64,000 nt of DNA from DATGUN01 sp035301285 (lineage in GTDB: Bacteria > Bacillota > Bacilli > Bacillales > Amphibacillaceae). The notes under the pieces were generated by a model. The model worked only from the letters and a program-made list of their open reading frames with translations. It made no database searches and was not told the DNA's origin. This document shows positions 18,173-27,549 of this stretch, piece by piece. Location: positions 62,001 to 126,000 of the forward strand of contig DATGUN010000012.1 in NCBI GenBank assembly GCA_035301285.1. The letters are read 5' to 3'. Made by a program: the position numbers and the translations under genes. Each line of letters starts with the position of its first letter. Position 1 is the first letter of the stretch.

Positions 18173-19372
18173 ATGATGCAAACAGATATCATTTGGAATG
18201 AAGCCAAAGCGCTAGACGAATGGCTTGTAGAAACACGTCGCGATATACATAAGCATCCTGAACTCGGGATGGATGAGTATCGGACCCGTGAGAAAGTGAC
18301 AACACTTCTGGATGAGATGGGGATCCCTTATGAGACAGGATACGCCAATACGGGTGTTGTCGGTTATATTGAAGGGGCGAAACGCGGAAAAACGGTTGCA
18401 CTCCGCGCAGATATGGATGCATTGCCGATTCAAGAAACCAATGATGTGCCGTATCGATCAACCGTGGACGGAAAAATGCATGCATGCGGTCATGATGCTC
18501 ATACGACAATCCTCCTCGGAACAGCACAATTGCTGCAAAAGAATAAAGAACAGTTGCATGGCACAGTCAAATTGTTTTTCCAACCGGCCGAAGAAACGGT
18601 CGGGGGTGCGAAACCGATGATTGAAGAAGGTGTCATGGATCATCCGAAAGTCGATGCTGTGTTTGGTTTACATGTGGCTCCGGAAATTCCGGTTGGACAG
18701 GTTGGGGTAAAATACGGGCAGATGAATGCATCTTCCGACACCCTTCACATGTCGGTAAAAGGGAATAGTGGGCATGGCGCATACCCGCATGAAGGGAAAG
18801 ATGCCATCGTTATTGCCTCACATGTCGTTACTGCGCTGCAATCAATTGTGAGCCGGAATGTCGACCCAAGAGAATCGGCTGTCATTTCAATTGGCGAAAT
18901 ACATGGCGGCAAACAAAAAAATATTATTGCCGATGAAGTGAACATGGTTGGAACACTCCGGACATTTACCGATGAAGTACGTCAACTGAGCCTTGAACGC
19001 ATCGATGAGGTGTTGCGTTATACGACAAAAGCACTGGGTGGGAGCTACCAGTTTGAACTTGGAACAGATGGTTATACTTCTCTCATCAATAACGATGCCA
19101 TGGTTGATCTAGTTAAACAAGCAGCTGTTCACATGTTAGGTGTAGAAAAAGTTAGGACCATAAATCAAGCAAGTATGGGTGTCGAGGACTTTGCGTACTT
19201 TTCAAAGGCAGCCCCGTCAGCTTTTTTCAGACTTGGATGCCGCAATGAAGAAAAGGGAATTATTCACGGAGCACATACCGGTGCGTTTGATATTGATGAG
19301 GATTGTTTGGCAATCGGCGTTGCTATGCAGACAAAGAATGTCATCGACTTCCTATCTCCTGATGATGTATAA
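18173..19372 (+). CDS. M20D-family N-acyl amino acid amidohydrolase
   Basis: The 399-residue metal-dependent deacylase removes acyl groups from N-acyl amino acids (hippurate/N-acetyl-diaminopimelate/aminoacylase class). Visible blocks: RADMDALPIQE (about residue 79), the metal Cys-His in HACGHDAH (about 103), PAEETVGGAK (about 139), GLHVAPEIPVGQV, GHGAYPHEGKDA in the dimer domain (about 201), GVEDFAYF and GAHTGAFDIDE near the end. Start ATG 18173 follows AGGAGGGG by 6 bases (ATG 18176 is equivalent); an in-frame GTG at 18122 lies inside the hairpin and is rejected. Sitting between a peptide importer and diaminopimelate decarboxylase, it may deacylate imported DAP-containing compounds (inference). 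Confidence 0.88.
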   Translation: MMQTDIIWNEAKALDEWLVETRRDIHKHPELGMDEYRTREKVTTLLDEMGIPYETGYANTGVVGYIEGAKRGKTVALRADMDALPIQETNDVPYRSTVDGKMHACGHDAHTTILLGTAQLLQKNKEQLHGTVKLFFQPAEETVGGAKPMIEEGVMDHPKVDAVFGLHVAPEIPVGQVGVKYGQMNASSDTLHMSVKGNSGHGAYPHEGKDAIVIASHVVTALQSIVSRNVDPRESAVISIGEIHGGKQKNIIADEVNMVGTLRTFTDEVRQLSLERIDEVLRYTTKALGGSYQFELGTDGYTSLINNDAMVDLVKQAAVHMLGVEKVRTINQASMGVEDFAYFSKAAPSAFFRLGCRNEEKGIIHGAHTGAFDIDEDCLAIGVAMQTKNVIDFLSPDDV

Positions 19373-19478
19373 AAGGTTTTAGACGATAGCAAGATAGAAG
19401 AAATTCTTTTGATAGTATTTTAAGTCAGTTAGATATATAATAAGGCACAAATAAGACAAAGCGAACGGAGGAATCGCC

Positions 19479-20816
19479 ATGATTTATGGTCACCACCCAT
19501 TTCAGATCAATCAAAAGGGGCATCTCGAAATAGGCGGCCTGGATGCAGTCAAGCTCACTGAAAAGTACGGAACACCGTTATATGTCTACGATGTTTCGGT
19601 TATCCGCGAAAATTGCAGAGCTTTTGTGGATACATTCGATAAAATGGGTGTGTCGGCAAAGGTTACCTATGCCAGTAAAGCCTTTTCGTCCATCGCGATG
19701 CTTGAAGTCGTCAAAGAGGAAGGGCTTGGTTTGGATGTTGTATCAGAAGGCGAATTATATACAGCACTCGAGGCTGGCTTCCCAACTGAAAAAATTCATT
19801 TCCACGGCAATCATAAAAGCCTTTCCGAGCTGGAAATGGCTGTTATCAATCAGGTTGGCTGTGTTGTTCTTGATAATTTCCATGAGATCGATCTATTGGA
19901 AGCATTGCTTGAAAAACATGACCGGACAATGGACGTGCTGATCCGGATCACTCCAGGGATCGAGTCGGAAACCCATCAATATATCCAGACAGGGAACCAG
20001 GATTCCAAATTTGGTTTCCAATTGCAGAATGGCCAGGCAGATGCGGCTTTCAAGCGTCTTCACCATCATCATCGTATTCATTTTAAGGGGATGCACTGCC
20101 ACATCGGTTCGCAAATAGTCGATCTGGATCGCTTTTTAACTGCTGCTGATGTTTTGTTTGCAAAACTGGCTGAATGGAAAGAAGAAAGTGGATTTATCCC
20201 TCCTGTCTTGAATTTGGGAGGCGGCTTCGGAATCCACTATACAAAAGACGATCCGGTGGTTTCGTATGCGGGATATATTGAAGGACTGGTTGAAAAAGTG
20301 AAAGAGTGCGCGCGTGAGATTGACATCCCATGCCCGGAAATCTGGGTTGAACCCGGCAGGGCCATATCCGGAAATGCTGGCGTTACGTTGTATACAACCG
20401 GCTCCTTGAAAGAAATTCCGGGTGTCCGCACATACCTTCCTGTAGATGGCGGAATGAATGATAATATCCGCCCAGCGTTGTATCAGGCTAAATATGAAGG
20501 AATCATCGCCAACAAAGCGGATGACAAGGTGACAGATAAAGCTTCTATAGCTGGTAAACTCTGTGAATCGGGTGACATGCTTATATGGGACTTGCCTATT
20601 CCGGAAGTGGAAGCAGGTGATATTCTGGCAGTTTTTGCAACGGGGGCATATGGTTATTCCATGGCGAGCAATTATAACCGATTTCCGCGTCCGGCTGTTG
20701 TCTTCGTAGAAAACGAGCGGGATGTGTTGGTCGTACAGCGAGAAACACTCCAGGATATCGTGAAAAATGACCTACCTTATACACCGCCAGTCGCAACGAA
20801 TGTCCATGGGAAATAG
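19479..20816 (+). CDS. lysA: Diaminopimelate decarboxylase
   Basis: The 445-residue fold-III PLP enzyme converts meso-diaminopimelate to L-lysine. The PLP lysine is in TYASKAF (about residue 67); GGGFGIHY (about 248) binds the cofactor phosphate; the active-site Cys in the KLCESGDML region (about 362) and the PVDGGMNDNIRPALY block (about 322) are typical of LysA. Start ATG 19479 after ACGGAGG. Its place behind a peptide importer and deacylase, rather than in a lysine biosynthesis operon, suggests use of scavenged murein DAP, but it may also be the main LysA of the cell. Confidence 0.93.
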   Translation: MIYGHHPFQINQKGHLEIGGLDAVKLTEKYGTPLYVYDVSVIRENCRAFVDTFDKMGVSAKVTYASKAFSSIAMLEVVKEEGLGLDVVSEGELYTALEAGFPTEKIHFHGNHKSLSELEMAVINQVGCVVLDNFHEIDLLEALLEKHDRTMDVLIRITPGIESETHQYIQTGNQDSKFGFQLQNGQADAAFKRLHHHHRIHFKGMHCHIGSQIVDLDRFLTAADVLFAKLAEWKEESGFIPPVLNLGGGFGIHYTKDDPVVSYAGYIEGLVEKVKECAREIDIPCPEIWVEPGRAISGNAGVTLYTTGSLKEIPGVRTYLPVDGGMNDNIRPALYQAKYEGIIANKADDKVTDKASIAGKLCESGDMLIWDLPIPEVEAGDILAVFATGAYGYSMASNYNRFPRPAVVFVENERDVLVVQRETLQDIVKNDLPYTPPVATNVHGK

Positions 20817-20880
20817 TGAGTTGCGGTAACGAATATTGAACATATTGGCATGTTGTTCGGAGAATAGCAATCATGAAGAA

Positions 20881-20908
20881 GGAGGGAGCGATGTATGTCG
20901 CTCCCTCC
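20881..20908 (+). terminator. Bidirectional terminator between lysA and the CocE hydrolase
   Basis: A perfect 11-bp stem GGAGGGAGCGA/TCGCTCCCTCC with a 6-base loop lies between the convergent stops. Flanks are only moderately T-rich on either side, but the stem is strong and the position ideal. Confidence 0.7.
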
Positions 20909-20979
20909 TGTGTTCGTTAATAAGACACATAAAATGTTGCCTCACATCGGTATACAATGGATGGTTGATCCTCGACGAA

Positions 20980-23079
20980 TCAACGGATAGGCAACACGAT
21001 ATGTGACGGATATTCAGGCGTATGATATATCGTTTGTGTAGCTGTTTGTGTTTGGGTATCTGATGCAGGATCATTTCCTGTATTGGCGTTCGGAAAAATA
21101 AAATGGTTTGCACTCGATGTAATGGTCAATCTTATCCGATGGCCTTTTTTGAAAGTATGACCAAGTTTGGATGTCCGGATGTTGTATGCTTCAATGCGAT
21201 CGGGTTCCAACAATACTTCCTGTTCATAACCATTACGATATCTTGCTCGTAATACACCGTCAACCAATTTTGTAGATGTATCATCTGGTGCCACATCTGT
21301 GACGCGGATGATCCAGTCGGTATCCTTTGCGGTGCTGGCTGCATATAATGTGGCATAGATGTCCCCAACGACCGTGACAGGGTCTTGAAGTGGAGACGTG
21401 CTGTATACGAGCACATCATCACGCATTTCCACCTGTTGGTAATCAGCCGGGACGCCAACCTCATTTTCGGACATATCAATAAGTTGCGGTGCCGGATGAT
21501 TTGGGTCATATTCATATGATACGCACCCTGTTGTGTCATCAGGGGTAAATTGCAGTGTGCCGTTGTCCTGTTTCGCTGGATTCTCGGCGCTTGTTTTTGA
21601 ATTCAAATACAAAGGCGTCCATGTCATATCATGTGGTGGCCAGGCTTCGTCTTGCTGCCATGCATTCAAACCGGTATCATAATATTCGATTGTTGGGGTT
21701 TGTGTCATATCATTATGGATGCCTTTCAATTTATGATCAAACCACTTTTGATAGTTATAATCAAGGTCATAGCGCAGTGAATCATTGCCGAGCTGCACCC
21801 CTTGGACGTCACGGACAGTATTCCCGTTGTGAAGCCATGGACCGAGAATGACTTTTCTATCATGTTGATCATACGAGGCGGTCACTTCCAAAGCTTCGGT
21901 TGTGCCCATGCCATTGTCATCAAACCAGCCAGAGACGATCATGGCGGGTGTGCTGATGTTTTCTTGTCCCCGTGTCCAACTCGATGCCTTCCAGAAGGTA
22001 TCGTTGGCTGAGTGTTGCATCCATTGATTCCAGAAGGGCACATCGAAACCGAGCGCTTTTTTAGGAATGTCTTTGATGGGGCGGACATTCAAGACATCAT
22101 CCCAATCCTCTCGAACCATGTTTTCGGGTTTGAACGTTTTTTCCGTCATGGCAAATGCCCAGGCAAGCATACCTGAAACAAATGCCCCCCCTTTTCGTGG
22201 GATATCGATAAATGGACTACCAGCGGTGACAATACTTACCAATGCTTTTAAGTGTGGATTCCCGCTCGCGGCAGCCGCCCATTGGACATACCCACCATAC
22301 GATGCCCCGATCATACCGATATGGCCATCACACCAAGATTGATCGGCTATCCAGTTTAGACTGTCATCGCCATCTTCCACCTCGGAATACATGGGAATCC
22401 ATTCACCTTCTGAATCTTCTCTGCCACGTGTATCTTGGATAACGACACCATAGCCTCTCTGGATGAAATGCACATAGGCTTTTTCATACATCATGCGACC
22501 ATACGGTGTTCGGATGAAAATAACCGGGTAGGCATCTTTTTCGCCATCAGGCAACCACACATCGGTTGCAAGTCTGACTTTATCGCGCATGGGGACCATA
22601 TAACAGCCCATATGACGGATGCCATAGTGTGCAGGGGAGATGGAATCATCCTCCCACAAGGATATAGGTGTATATTGTTCATAACCAGCCTTGACTAGGA
22701 CACTTATATTTTCCCGTGATGGGCTGATGAATGCGATGGCTTCGTTTTGAACGACAACGACATCGATGGGCAGTTTTTTAAAGCGCTCCACCCATAGATG
22801 TTCATCGGTTTCATGTTTATAATAGGTTGCGCCCCAAGACGTTTTCGCTTCGTTTTGGTTCGACTGGAAAAGATGATGATATTCGTTTAGATGTTGATAT
22901 ATTTCCAGCGGATCGATATGATAATAAGCCGCTATTTTCTCTGATTCGTGTGTCGTCAAGATGGAGCCGGAATGCCATTTATTTTGTATGATATCACGTT
23001 TTTGGACAAATACATGGTCTGTATGAAATTCGAATGTTGCATCATGGATGCCTGATCGATATAAGTGAAAAGTTGTCAT
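20980..23079 (-). CDS. CocE/NonD (S15) family hydrolase
   Basis: The 699-residue alpha/beta hydrolase is of the X-Pro dipeptidyl-peptidase/cocaine-esterase family. The nucleophile Ser lies in MIGASYGGY (about residue 246), the Asp in SGWFDDNG (about 387) and the His in GPWLHNG (about 420); the C-terminal galactose-binding-like jelly roll (about 520-699) is the family's second domain. About 140 N-terminal residues precede the hydrolase domain, longer than in many members. No signal peptide is seen. ATG 23079 follows AGGAGGG by 6 bases. The upstream DUF819 gene ends 21 bases before this start, so both are co-transcribed. A role in peptide cleavage fits the neighbourhood, but esterase activity is possible. 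Confidence 0.85.
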   Translation of the reverse strand: MTTFHLYRSGIHDATFEFHTDHVFVQKRDIIQNKWHSGSILTTHESEKIAAYYHIDPLEIYQHLNEYHHLFQSNQNEAKTSWGATYYKHETDEHLWVERFKKLPIDVVVVQNEAIAFISPSRENISVLVKAGYEQYTPISLWEDDSISPAHYGIRHMGCYMVPMRDKVRLATDVWLPDGEKDAYPVIFIRTPYGRMMYEKAYVHFIQRGYGVVIQDTRGREDSEGEWIPMYSEVEDGDDSLNWIADQSWCDGHIGMIGASYGGYVQWAAAASGNPHLKALVSIVTAGSPFIDIPRKGGAFVSGMLAWAFAMTEKTFKPENMVREDWDDVLNVRPIKDIPKKALGFDVPFWNQWMQHSANDTFWKASSWTRGQENISTPAMIVSGWFDDNGMGTTEALEVTASYDQHDRKVILGPWLHNGNTVRDVQGVQLGNDSLRYDLDYNYQKWFDHKLKGIHNDMTQTPTIEYYDTGLNAWQQDEAWPPHDMTWTPLYLNSKTSAENPAKQDNGTLQFTPDDTTGCVSYEYDPNHPAPQLIDMSENEVGVPADYQQVEMRDDVLVYSTSPLQDPVTVVGDIYATLYAASTAKDTDWIIRVTDVAPDDTSTKLVDGVLRARYRNGYEQEVLLEPDRIEAYNIRTSKLGHTFKKGHRIRLTITSSANHFIFPNANTGNDPASDTQTQTATQTIYHTPEYPSHIVLPIR

Positions 23080-23100
23080 TTTTACCCTCCTGTAAAGTGT

Positions 23101-24270
23101 TTATGCGCCAATCAAAAACTTGATGAAGTAGGCAACACCAATCCCGATATAATTACCGAGCACCATTCCGATGACACCTAATACGACCGAGAGACTGACA
23201 AGAGAACGCCAGTTGGCCGAAGCTGCGACAAGTGCAGATGTCGGACCATCCGCTATAGCAGCGACAATCGATATGATGACGTATTGATATTCGATTTTGA
23301 ACAGGCGGCATAATAAAGCATGTAACATAAGTGAAAATAAAATGATGATAAAACAAAATATGGCAATGGCCAATGTCGAGCCGAGAAAGTCCTTGATATT
23401 AACCATATAACCGATGGTCGTCAAGAAGAACAGTGCGACAAAAAGTCCGACATCCATGTTCCCTTTTATCCGTTTGACCGGGCCAATCTGAGCGGCAACA
23501 ACCGCCAATGTTGTAATCAATAAGATACGTGCAGCACTATAGAAAGATTCCGGGAAAAATGTTGCCAAGTATGAAGCGACTGCTGTAATACCGAATGCAA
23601 TCGCAAAACTCCAACCAATATCCTGGATGCTCCATGTTTTATTCTCAAGAAACGCATCTTGTTCTTCTTCTTCGCCACCTTCCAATTGGGCTTCCGTTAA
23701 TGCATAGGGCCAGATGCGTTGGAATCGTTTCGATTTCGAGGCGATGACTGGAAAAGCGAACATTAAAATCAATGTTGGCACGCCGACAACATAATCTGCG
23801 GCATTAGCGGCTGCGAATGTGTTTGCAGACGCATCAAGCCCATAGCCGATGGCGGTGAGATTAGAACTTCCACCTGTATACGTCCCGACAAACATCCCGG
23901 CTACTTTCCAGCCTTCTTCAATCATCGGAGCAAAAATGATTCCCGCAACGACAGTTACGATTCCCACACTCAAAGCGGCTAATATAATGGCAGCAAGTGG
24001 TTTCTTTGATAACTTCAACATTTCTTTGATATCAACACTGAGCAGCATCATGGCAATCGATAAAGGAATCGCATAATCTGCAATGACATTATAGACTTCA
24101 GCTTCAAACGGAACAATTTTCAAGTTAGCCAACAGAATACTTGTCAAGATAACGATAAGTGCCGGACCCAATGTCCTGAACCCCTTGAAATGACGTAAAT
24201 AAAAACTGAATGCGACCGTTAACGACATGATCGCGAGTAAACTTGTTGAGCTTGTGAATAATGCGTCCAT
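23101..24270 (-). CDS. DUF819 family membrane protein (YjcL-like)
   Basis: The 389-residue integral membrane protein has about 10-11 helices and the DUF819 signature segments VGTYTGGSSNLTAIG (about residue 128-142) and IADGPTSALVAASANW near the C-terminus (about 340-356). Members are uncharacterised putative transporters, often beside dipeptide epimerases and peptidases. A charged cytoplasmic stretch (GGEEEEQD, about 200) splits the two halves. Start ATG 24270 follows a good AGGAGG site. The arrangement epimerase, DUF819, S15 hydrolase on one strand suggests a set for uptake and use of small peptides (inference). Confidence 0.8.
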   Translation of the reverse strand: MDALFTSSTSLLAIMSLTVAFSFYLRHFKGFRTLGPALIVILTSILLANLKIVPFEAEVYNVIADYAIPLSIAMMLLSVDIKEMLKLSKKPLAAIILAALSVGIVTVVAGIIFAPMIEEGWKVAGMFVGTYTGGSSNLTAIGYGLDASANTFAAANAADYVVGVPTLILMFAFPVIASKSKRFQRIWPYALTEAQLEGGEEEEQDAFLENKTWSIQDIGWSFAIAFGITAVASYLATFFPESFYSAARILLITTLAVVAAQIGPVKRIKGNMDVGLFVALFFLTTIGYMVNIKDFLGSTLAIAIFCFIIILFSLMLHALLCRLFKIEYQYVIISIVAAIADGPTSALVAASANWRSLVSLSVVLGVIGMVLGNYIGIGVAYFIKFLIGA

Positions 24271-24544
24271 ATTGATTCCTCCTGTTTGTTGGTTCGTTGA
24301 TGTAAATACTTGTTTTTCTATTAAATGTATACTTGGTGAACAGCGTCATTCCTAGATTGATAGGATAGGTATTGATCTGACAAAAGTATTCAAAAGTGTC
24401 TGTCAATTATGGCAGTCGTATGTGCTTATGAAAAAGGAAATACGATATGATGGCGAATCGTGTGAATTGCGCTATGAACCCTTGCAGAAAGGCATTGTTC
24501 GGGGTAGGTGATCAGGCAATCAATTCATATACTCCCATACGTCG

Positions 24545-25609
24545 TTAAAGTTTCATATCTATTCCAAGTCCTGGGGCCTCAGGAAGGGTGATGATCCCGT
24601 CTTTGATTGTAATCCCACCATTGATGCCCGGATCCTTTACATGTAAAAAGCTATCCATATCAGCTTCAGTTATGTTTTTCTTTGCAGCGACAATACTGGC
24701 TCCAGCCGTGATACCAATTTTACTTTCAAGCATACAGCCCACCATGCATTGTAATCCAGCGGCTTCCGAGATTCCGTTGATCATTTGGGCTTTATACAAT
24801 CCACCCGACTTCATGAGCTTTATATTAATGATGTCGGCTGCATTCGCTTGAATGACTTTTATGGCATCTTGTGGTGAATGAACGGTTTCATCTGCCATGA
24901 TCGGGATAGGGGATTGACGTCTGACAAATGCCATCTCCTTGATGTTCCAATATGGAAGGGGCTGTTCAATCGCATCGATGTGAAATGGTTCAACCGCATG
25001 TACGTATTGAAGGGCTTCCTTCGCTGTCCATCCTTGATTGGCATCGACACGCAATCGGATATCATCACTGATTTCTTTTCGGATGGCTTTTACTGCTTTG
25101 ATGTCTTCCTGTACGTTGATCCCGGCTTTCAATTTTAGAACGCGAAAACCTTCTTCCACTTTTCTTTTTGCATCATGTGCCATATTTTCGGGCGTATCAA
25201 TCCCTAAGGTCATGTCGTTTTCAAATGCGTTATGATAACCACCTAGCAATTGATAGAGCGGGGATTCGGCTTTTTTGCCCAAAATATCGTGAAGGGCAAT
25301 GTCGATGGCCGCCTTGACAGATGTATGACCTACGATTGTATCATCCATTTGATGATGGATTTTTTCAATGTTCAGTGGGTTTTTTCCTACCAGCGACTGG
25401 CATAATTGTTTGGCAGTCGGAATAGCTGTTTCCAAGGTTTCACCAGTAACAGGGGCGAATGGCGCTCCCTCACCGATACCATGAATCCCTTCATCTGTTT
25501 CGATTTGGATAATAAGTGTTTCTACTTCCTCGATGGTACCGAATGTAACGGTAATCGGCTGAATGAGCTTCAGCGGGATTGTTTCAATCTTGAAGTTCTG
25601 AATTTTCAT
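24545..25609 (-). CDS. ykfB: Dipeptide epimerase (Ala-Glu epimerase type)
   Basis: The 354-residue enolase-superfamily enzyme (muconate-lactonising subgroup) epimerises L-Ala-D/L-Glu or related dipeptides from murein. Catalytic and metal residues are visible: KLKAG with the KxK acid/base pair (about residues 159-163), metal ligands Asp in RVDANQGW (about 190), Glu in EQPLP (about 217) and Asp in ADETVH (about 241), the second Lys in KLMKSGG (about 266), and the DMD motif near residue 319 that contacts the dipeptide amino group. Start ATG 25609 follows AAGGTGGG. In B. subtilis YkfB sits beside the dpp operon; here a peptide transporter, lysA and a deacylase are close by too. Confidence 0.83.
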   Translation of the reverse strand: MKIQNFKIETIPLKLIQPITVTFGTIEEVETLIIQIETDEGIHGIGEGAPFAPVTGETLETAIPTAKQLCQSLVGKNPLNIEKIHHQMDDTIVGHTSVKAAIDIALHDILGKKAESPLYQLLGGYHNAFENDMTLGIDTPENMAHDAKRKVEEGFRVLKLKAGINVQEDIKAVKAIRKEISDDIRLRVDANQGWTAKEALQYVHAVEPFHIDAIEQPLPYWNIKEMAFVRRQSPIPIMADETVHSPQDAIKVIQANAADIINIKLMKSGGLYKAQMINGISEAAGLQCMVGCMLESKIGITAGASIVAAKKNITEADMDSFLHVKDPGINGGITIKDGIITLPEAPGLGIDMKL

Positions 25610-25780
25610 GTTGACCCACCTTCTGAAAAGTTAGATTAGTAGTGATAATATTACTTTGTCAGGATAAAGTCAATTTATATTGATTGGTAATGTATGTATT
25701 TTTTAATTTAGATTTTTTCCACGTGGACGGTGAAATGGTTTACATGTGTATGAGGGCGGTGTGTAGATATGTTGGGTTGA

Positions 25781-25818
25781 TTTTAAAAAACAAGAATCCA
25801 GCCTGTCCTGGATTCTTG
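25781..25818 (-). terminator. Terminator after betA
   Basis: A perfect 11-bp stem CAAGAATCCAG/CTGGATTCTTG with a 6-base loop; on the minus strand it is followed by six T. It lies 15 bases beyond the betA stop. Confidence 0.85.
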
Positions 25819-25832
25819 CAATCTACGATGAA

Positions 25833-27506
25833 TCACTTTGCGAGTGTTTCTATCTTTTTTTCATGACGGTAAAATTCCATGTTAGATGGTGCAAGTGGTT
25901 CTTTTCCTAAAATAAGATCGGCTGCTTTTTCCGCGAGCATCAACACAGGTGCATGTATATTGCCATTCGTGATATAAGGCATCGCTGATGCATCGGCGAC
26001 GCGCACATTTTCCAATCCGTGAACTTTCATTGTAGTGGGATCGACAACACTCATAGGGTCCGAATCGGGTCCCATTTTTGTTGTACAGCAAGGGTGTAAG
26101 GCTGTTTCCGCATCATTCGCAACCCAGTCGAGAATGTCCTCGTCTGATTCAGTGGCTGGGCCAGGGGAAATTTCACCGGAATTATATTTTGCCATGGCAG
26201 GCTGTCGCATGATTTCTCTTGTCCTTCTTATAGCCTCCACCCATTCACGGCGGTCTTGCTCGGTTGATAGATAATTGAAGACCATGCTTGGATGCATGTT
26301 CGGGTCAGCCGATTGTATTTGTAATTTACCTCTTGAATCAGAATACATCGGACCGACATGGACTTGAAATCCGTGTGGTGTATCTGCTTTCTGTCCGTCA
26401 TATCTCACGGCAAGCGGCAAGAAATGATACATCAAGTTTGGATAGTCGACGTCTTCATTCGAGCGGATGAAGCCACCCCCTTCAAAATGACTGCTGGCAA
26501 CAGGCCCTTTACGTGAAAGTATCCACTGCAGTCCCAAGAAAGGCATTTTTAATTTATTCAAGCTTGGCTGTTCGGAAACAGGCTCGGGACAGGCATGTTG
26601 GATGTATACTTCCAAGTGATCTTGAAGATTTTCCCCGACACCAGGCAAATGGACGACCGGATCAATCCCAAGTGTCCGTAGATAGTCCGCATCACCAACC
26701 CCTGATAGCTGGAGAAGTTGTGGTGTGTTAATGGCACCACCTGCAAGAATGACTTCATCCGCTTCGACGTTGTGTATTTTTCCATTTCGGCGATAAGTCA
26801 CACCTTTTGCTTTCGTCCCATCGAAATCGATGCCGATAACGAATGCACGGGTTTTAACCGTCAGGTTCCGCCGGTTTTTATATGGATGTAAATAAGCACG
26901 TGAAGCGGATAGACGTCTGCCATTATAAATATGACGATCAAACGGGCCGAAGCCTTCTTGGCGGTAACTGTTTACATCCGGCGTTTGCGGATATCCCGCT
27001 TCTTCTGCTGCATCGAAAAACGCTTGAAACAATGGGTTTGTCGCAGGTCCGCGTGTCAATTTGATCGGACCGTCATGTCCACGCATGTCATCCTCAGGGG
27101 AGTCGAGTGCATTTTCCATCCGTTTAAAATAGGGTAGACAATGGGCAAAATCCCATGTTTCCATTCCCGGATCGGCTCCCCAGCGCTCGTAGTCCATCGG
27201 GTTCCCGCGCTGATAGATCATCCCATTGATGGAGCTTGATCCACCAAGGACTTTTCCTCTTGCATGTGCGATGCGTCGCCCTTTCATATAGGGCTCTGGG
27301 TCTGATTGATAGACCCAATCATAAAGTTTCTTACCTGCTGGGAACATTAATGCTGCAGGCATTTGTATAAGTAAATCCCATGGATAGTCACTACGTCCAG
27401 CTTCCAGAACAAGGACATTATGTTTTCCGTCTTCGCTTAGACGGCTTCCGAGGATAGAGCCAGCACTGCCACCCCCGACGACAACGTAATCGTATTTTTC
27501 ACTCAT
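25833..27506 (-). CDS. betA: Choline dehydrogenase (GMC oxidoreductase)
   Basis: The 557-residue FAD flavoprotein oxidises choline to betaine aldehyde (and possibly on to glycine betaine). The Rossmann FAD motif VVGGGSAGSILGSRL starts at about residue 8, the GMC signature GKVLGGSSSINGM is at about 78, and the active-site His block ALHPCCTTKMG at about 469 resembles E. coli-type BetA. Start ATG 27506 lies 7 bases after GGGAGGG; an in-frame ATG at 27533 precedes that site and is rejected. The gene is 43 bases behind betB on the same strand. Bacillus species often use the iron alcohol dehydrogenase GbsB instead; a BetA is common in marine and halophilic relatives. Confidence 0.9.
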   Translation of the reverse strand: MSEKYDYVVVGGGSAGSILGSRLSEDGKHNVLVLEAGRSDYPWDLLIQMPAALMFPAGKKLYDWVYQSDPEPYMKGRRIAHARGKVLGGSSSINGMIYQRGNPMDYERWGADPGMETWDFAHCLPYFKRMENALDSPEDDMRGHDGPIKLTRGPATNPLFQAFFDAAEEAGYPQTPDVNSYRQEGFGPFDRHIYNGRRLSASRAYLHPYKNRRNLTVKTRAFVIGIDFDGTKAKGVTYRRNGKIHNVEADEVILAGGAINTPQLLQLSGVGDADYLRTLGIDPVVHLPGVGENLQDHLEVYIQHACPEPVSEQPSLNKLKMPFLGLQWILSRKGPVASSHFEGGGFIRSNEDVDYPNLMYHFLPLAVRYDGQKADTPHGFQVHVGPMYSDSRGKLQIQSADPNMHPSMVFNYLSTEQDRREWVEAIRRTREIMRQPAMAKYNSGEISPGPATESDEDILDWVANDAETALHPCCTTKMGPDSDPMSVVDPTTMKVHGLENVRVADASAMPYITNGNIHAPVLMLAEKAADLILGKEPLAPSNMEFYRHEKKIETLAK

Positions 27507-27549
27507 GGATGAACCCTCCCTTAAATCAATCAATCTATTTTTGTTGAAC

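Noticed and set aside
20980..23079. Plus-strand frames opposite the CocE hydrolase and similar long antisense frames elsewhere
   Set aside because: They lack ribosome sites and family resemblance and follow the codon bias of the real gene on the other strand.
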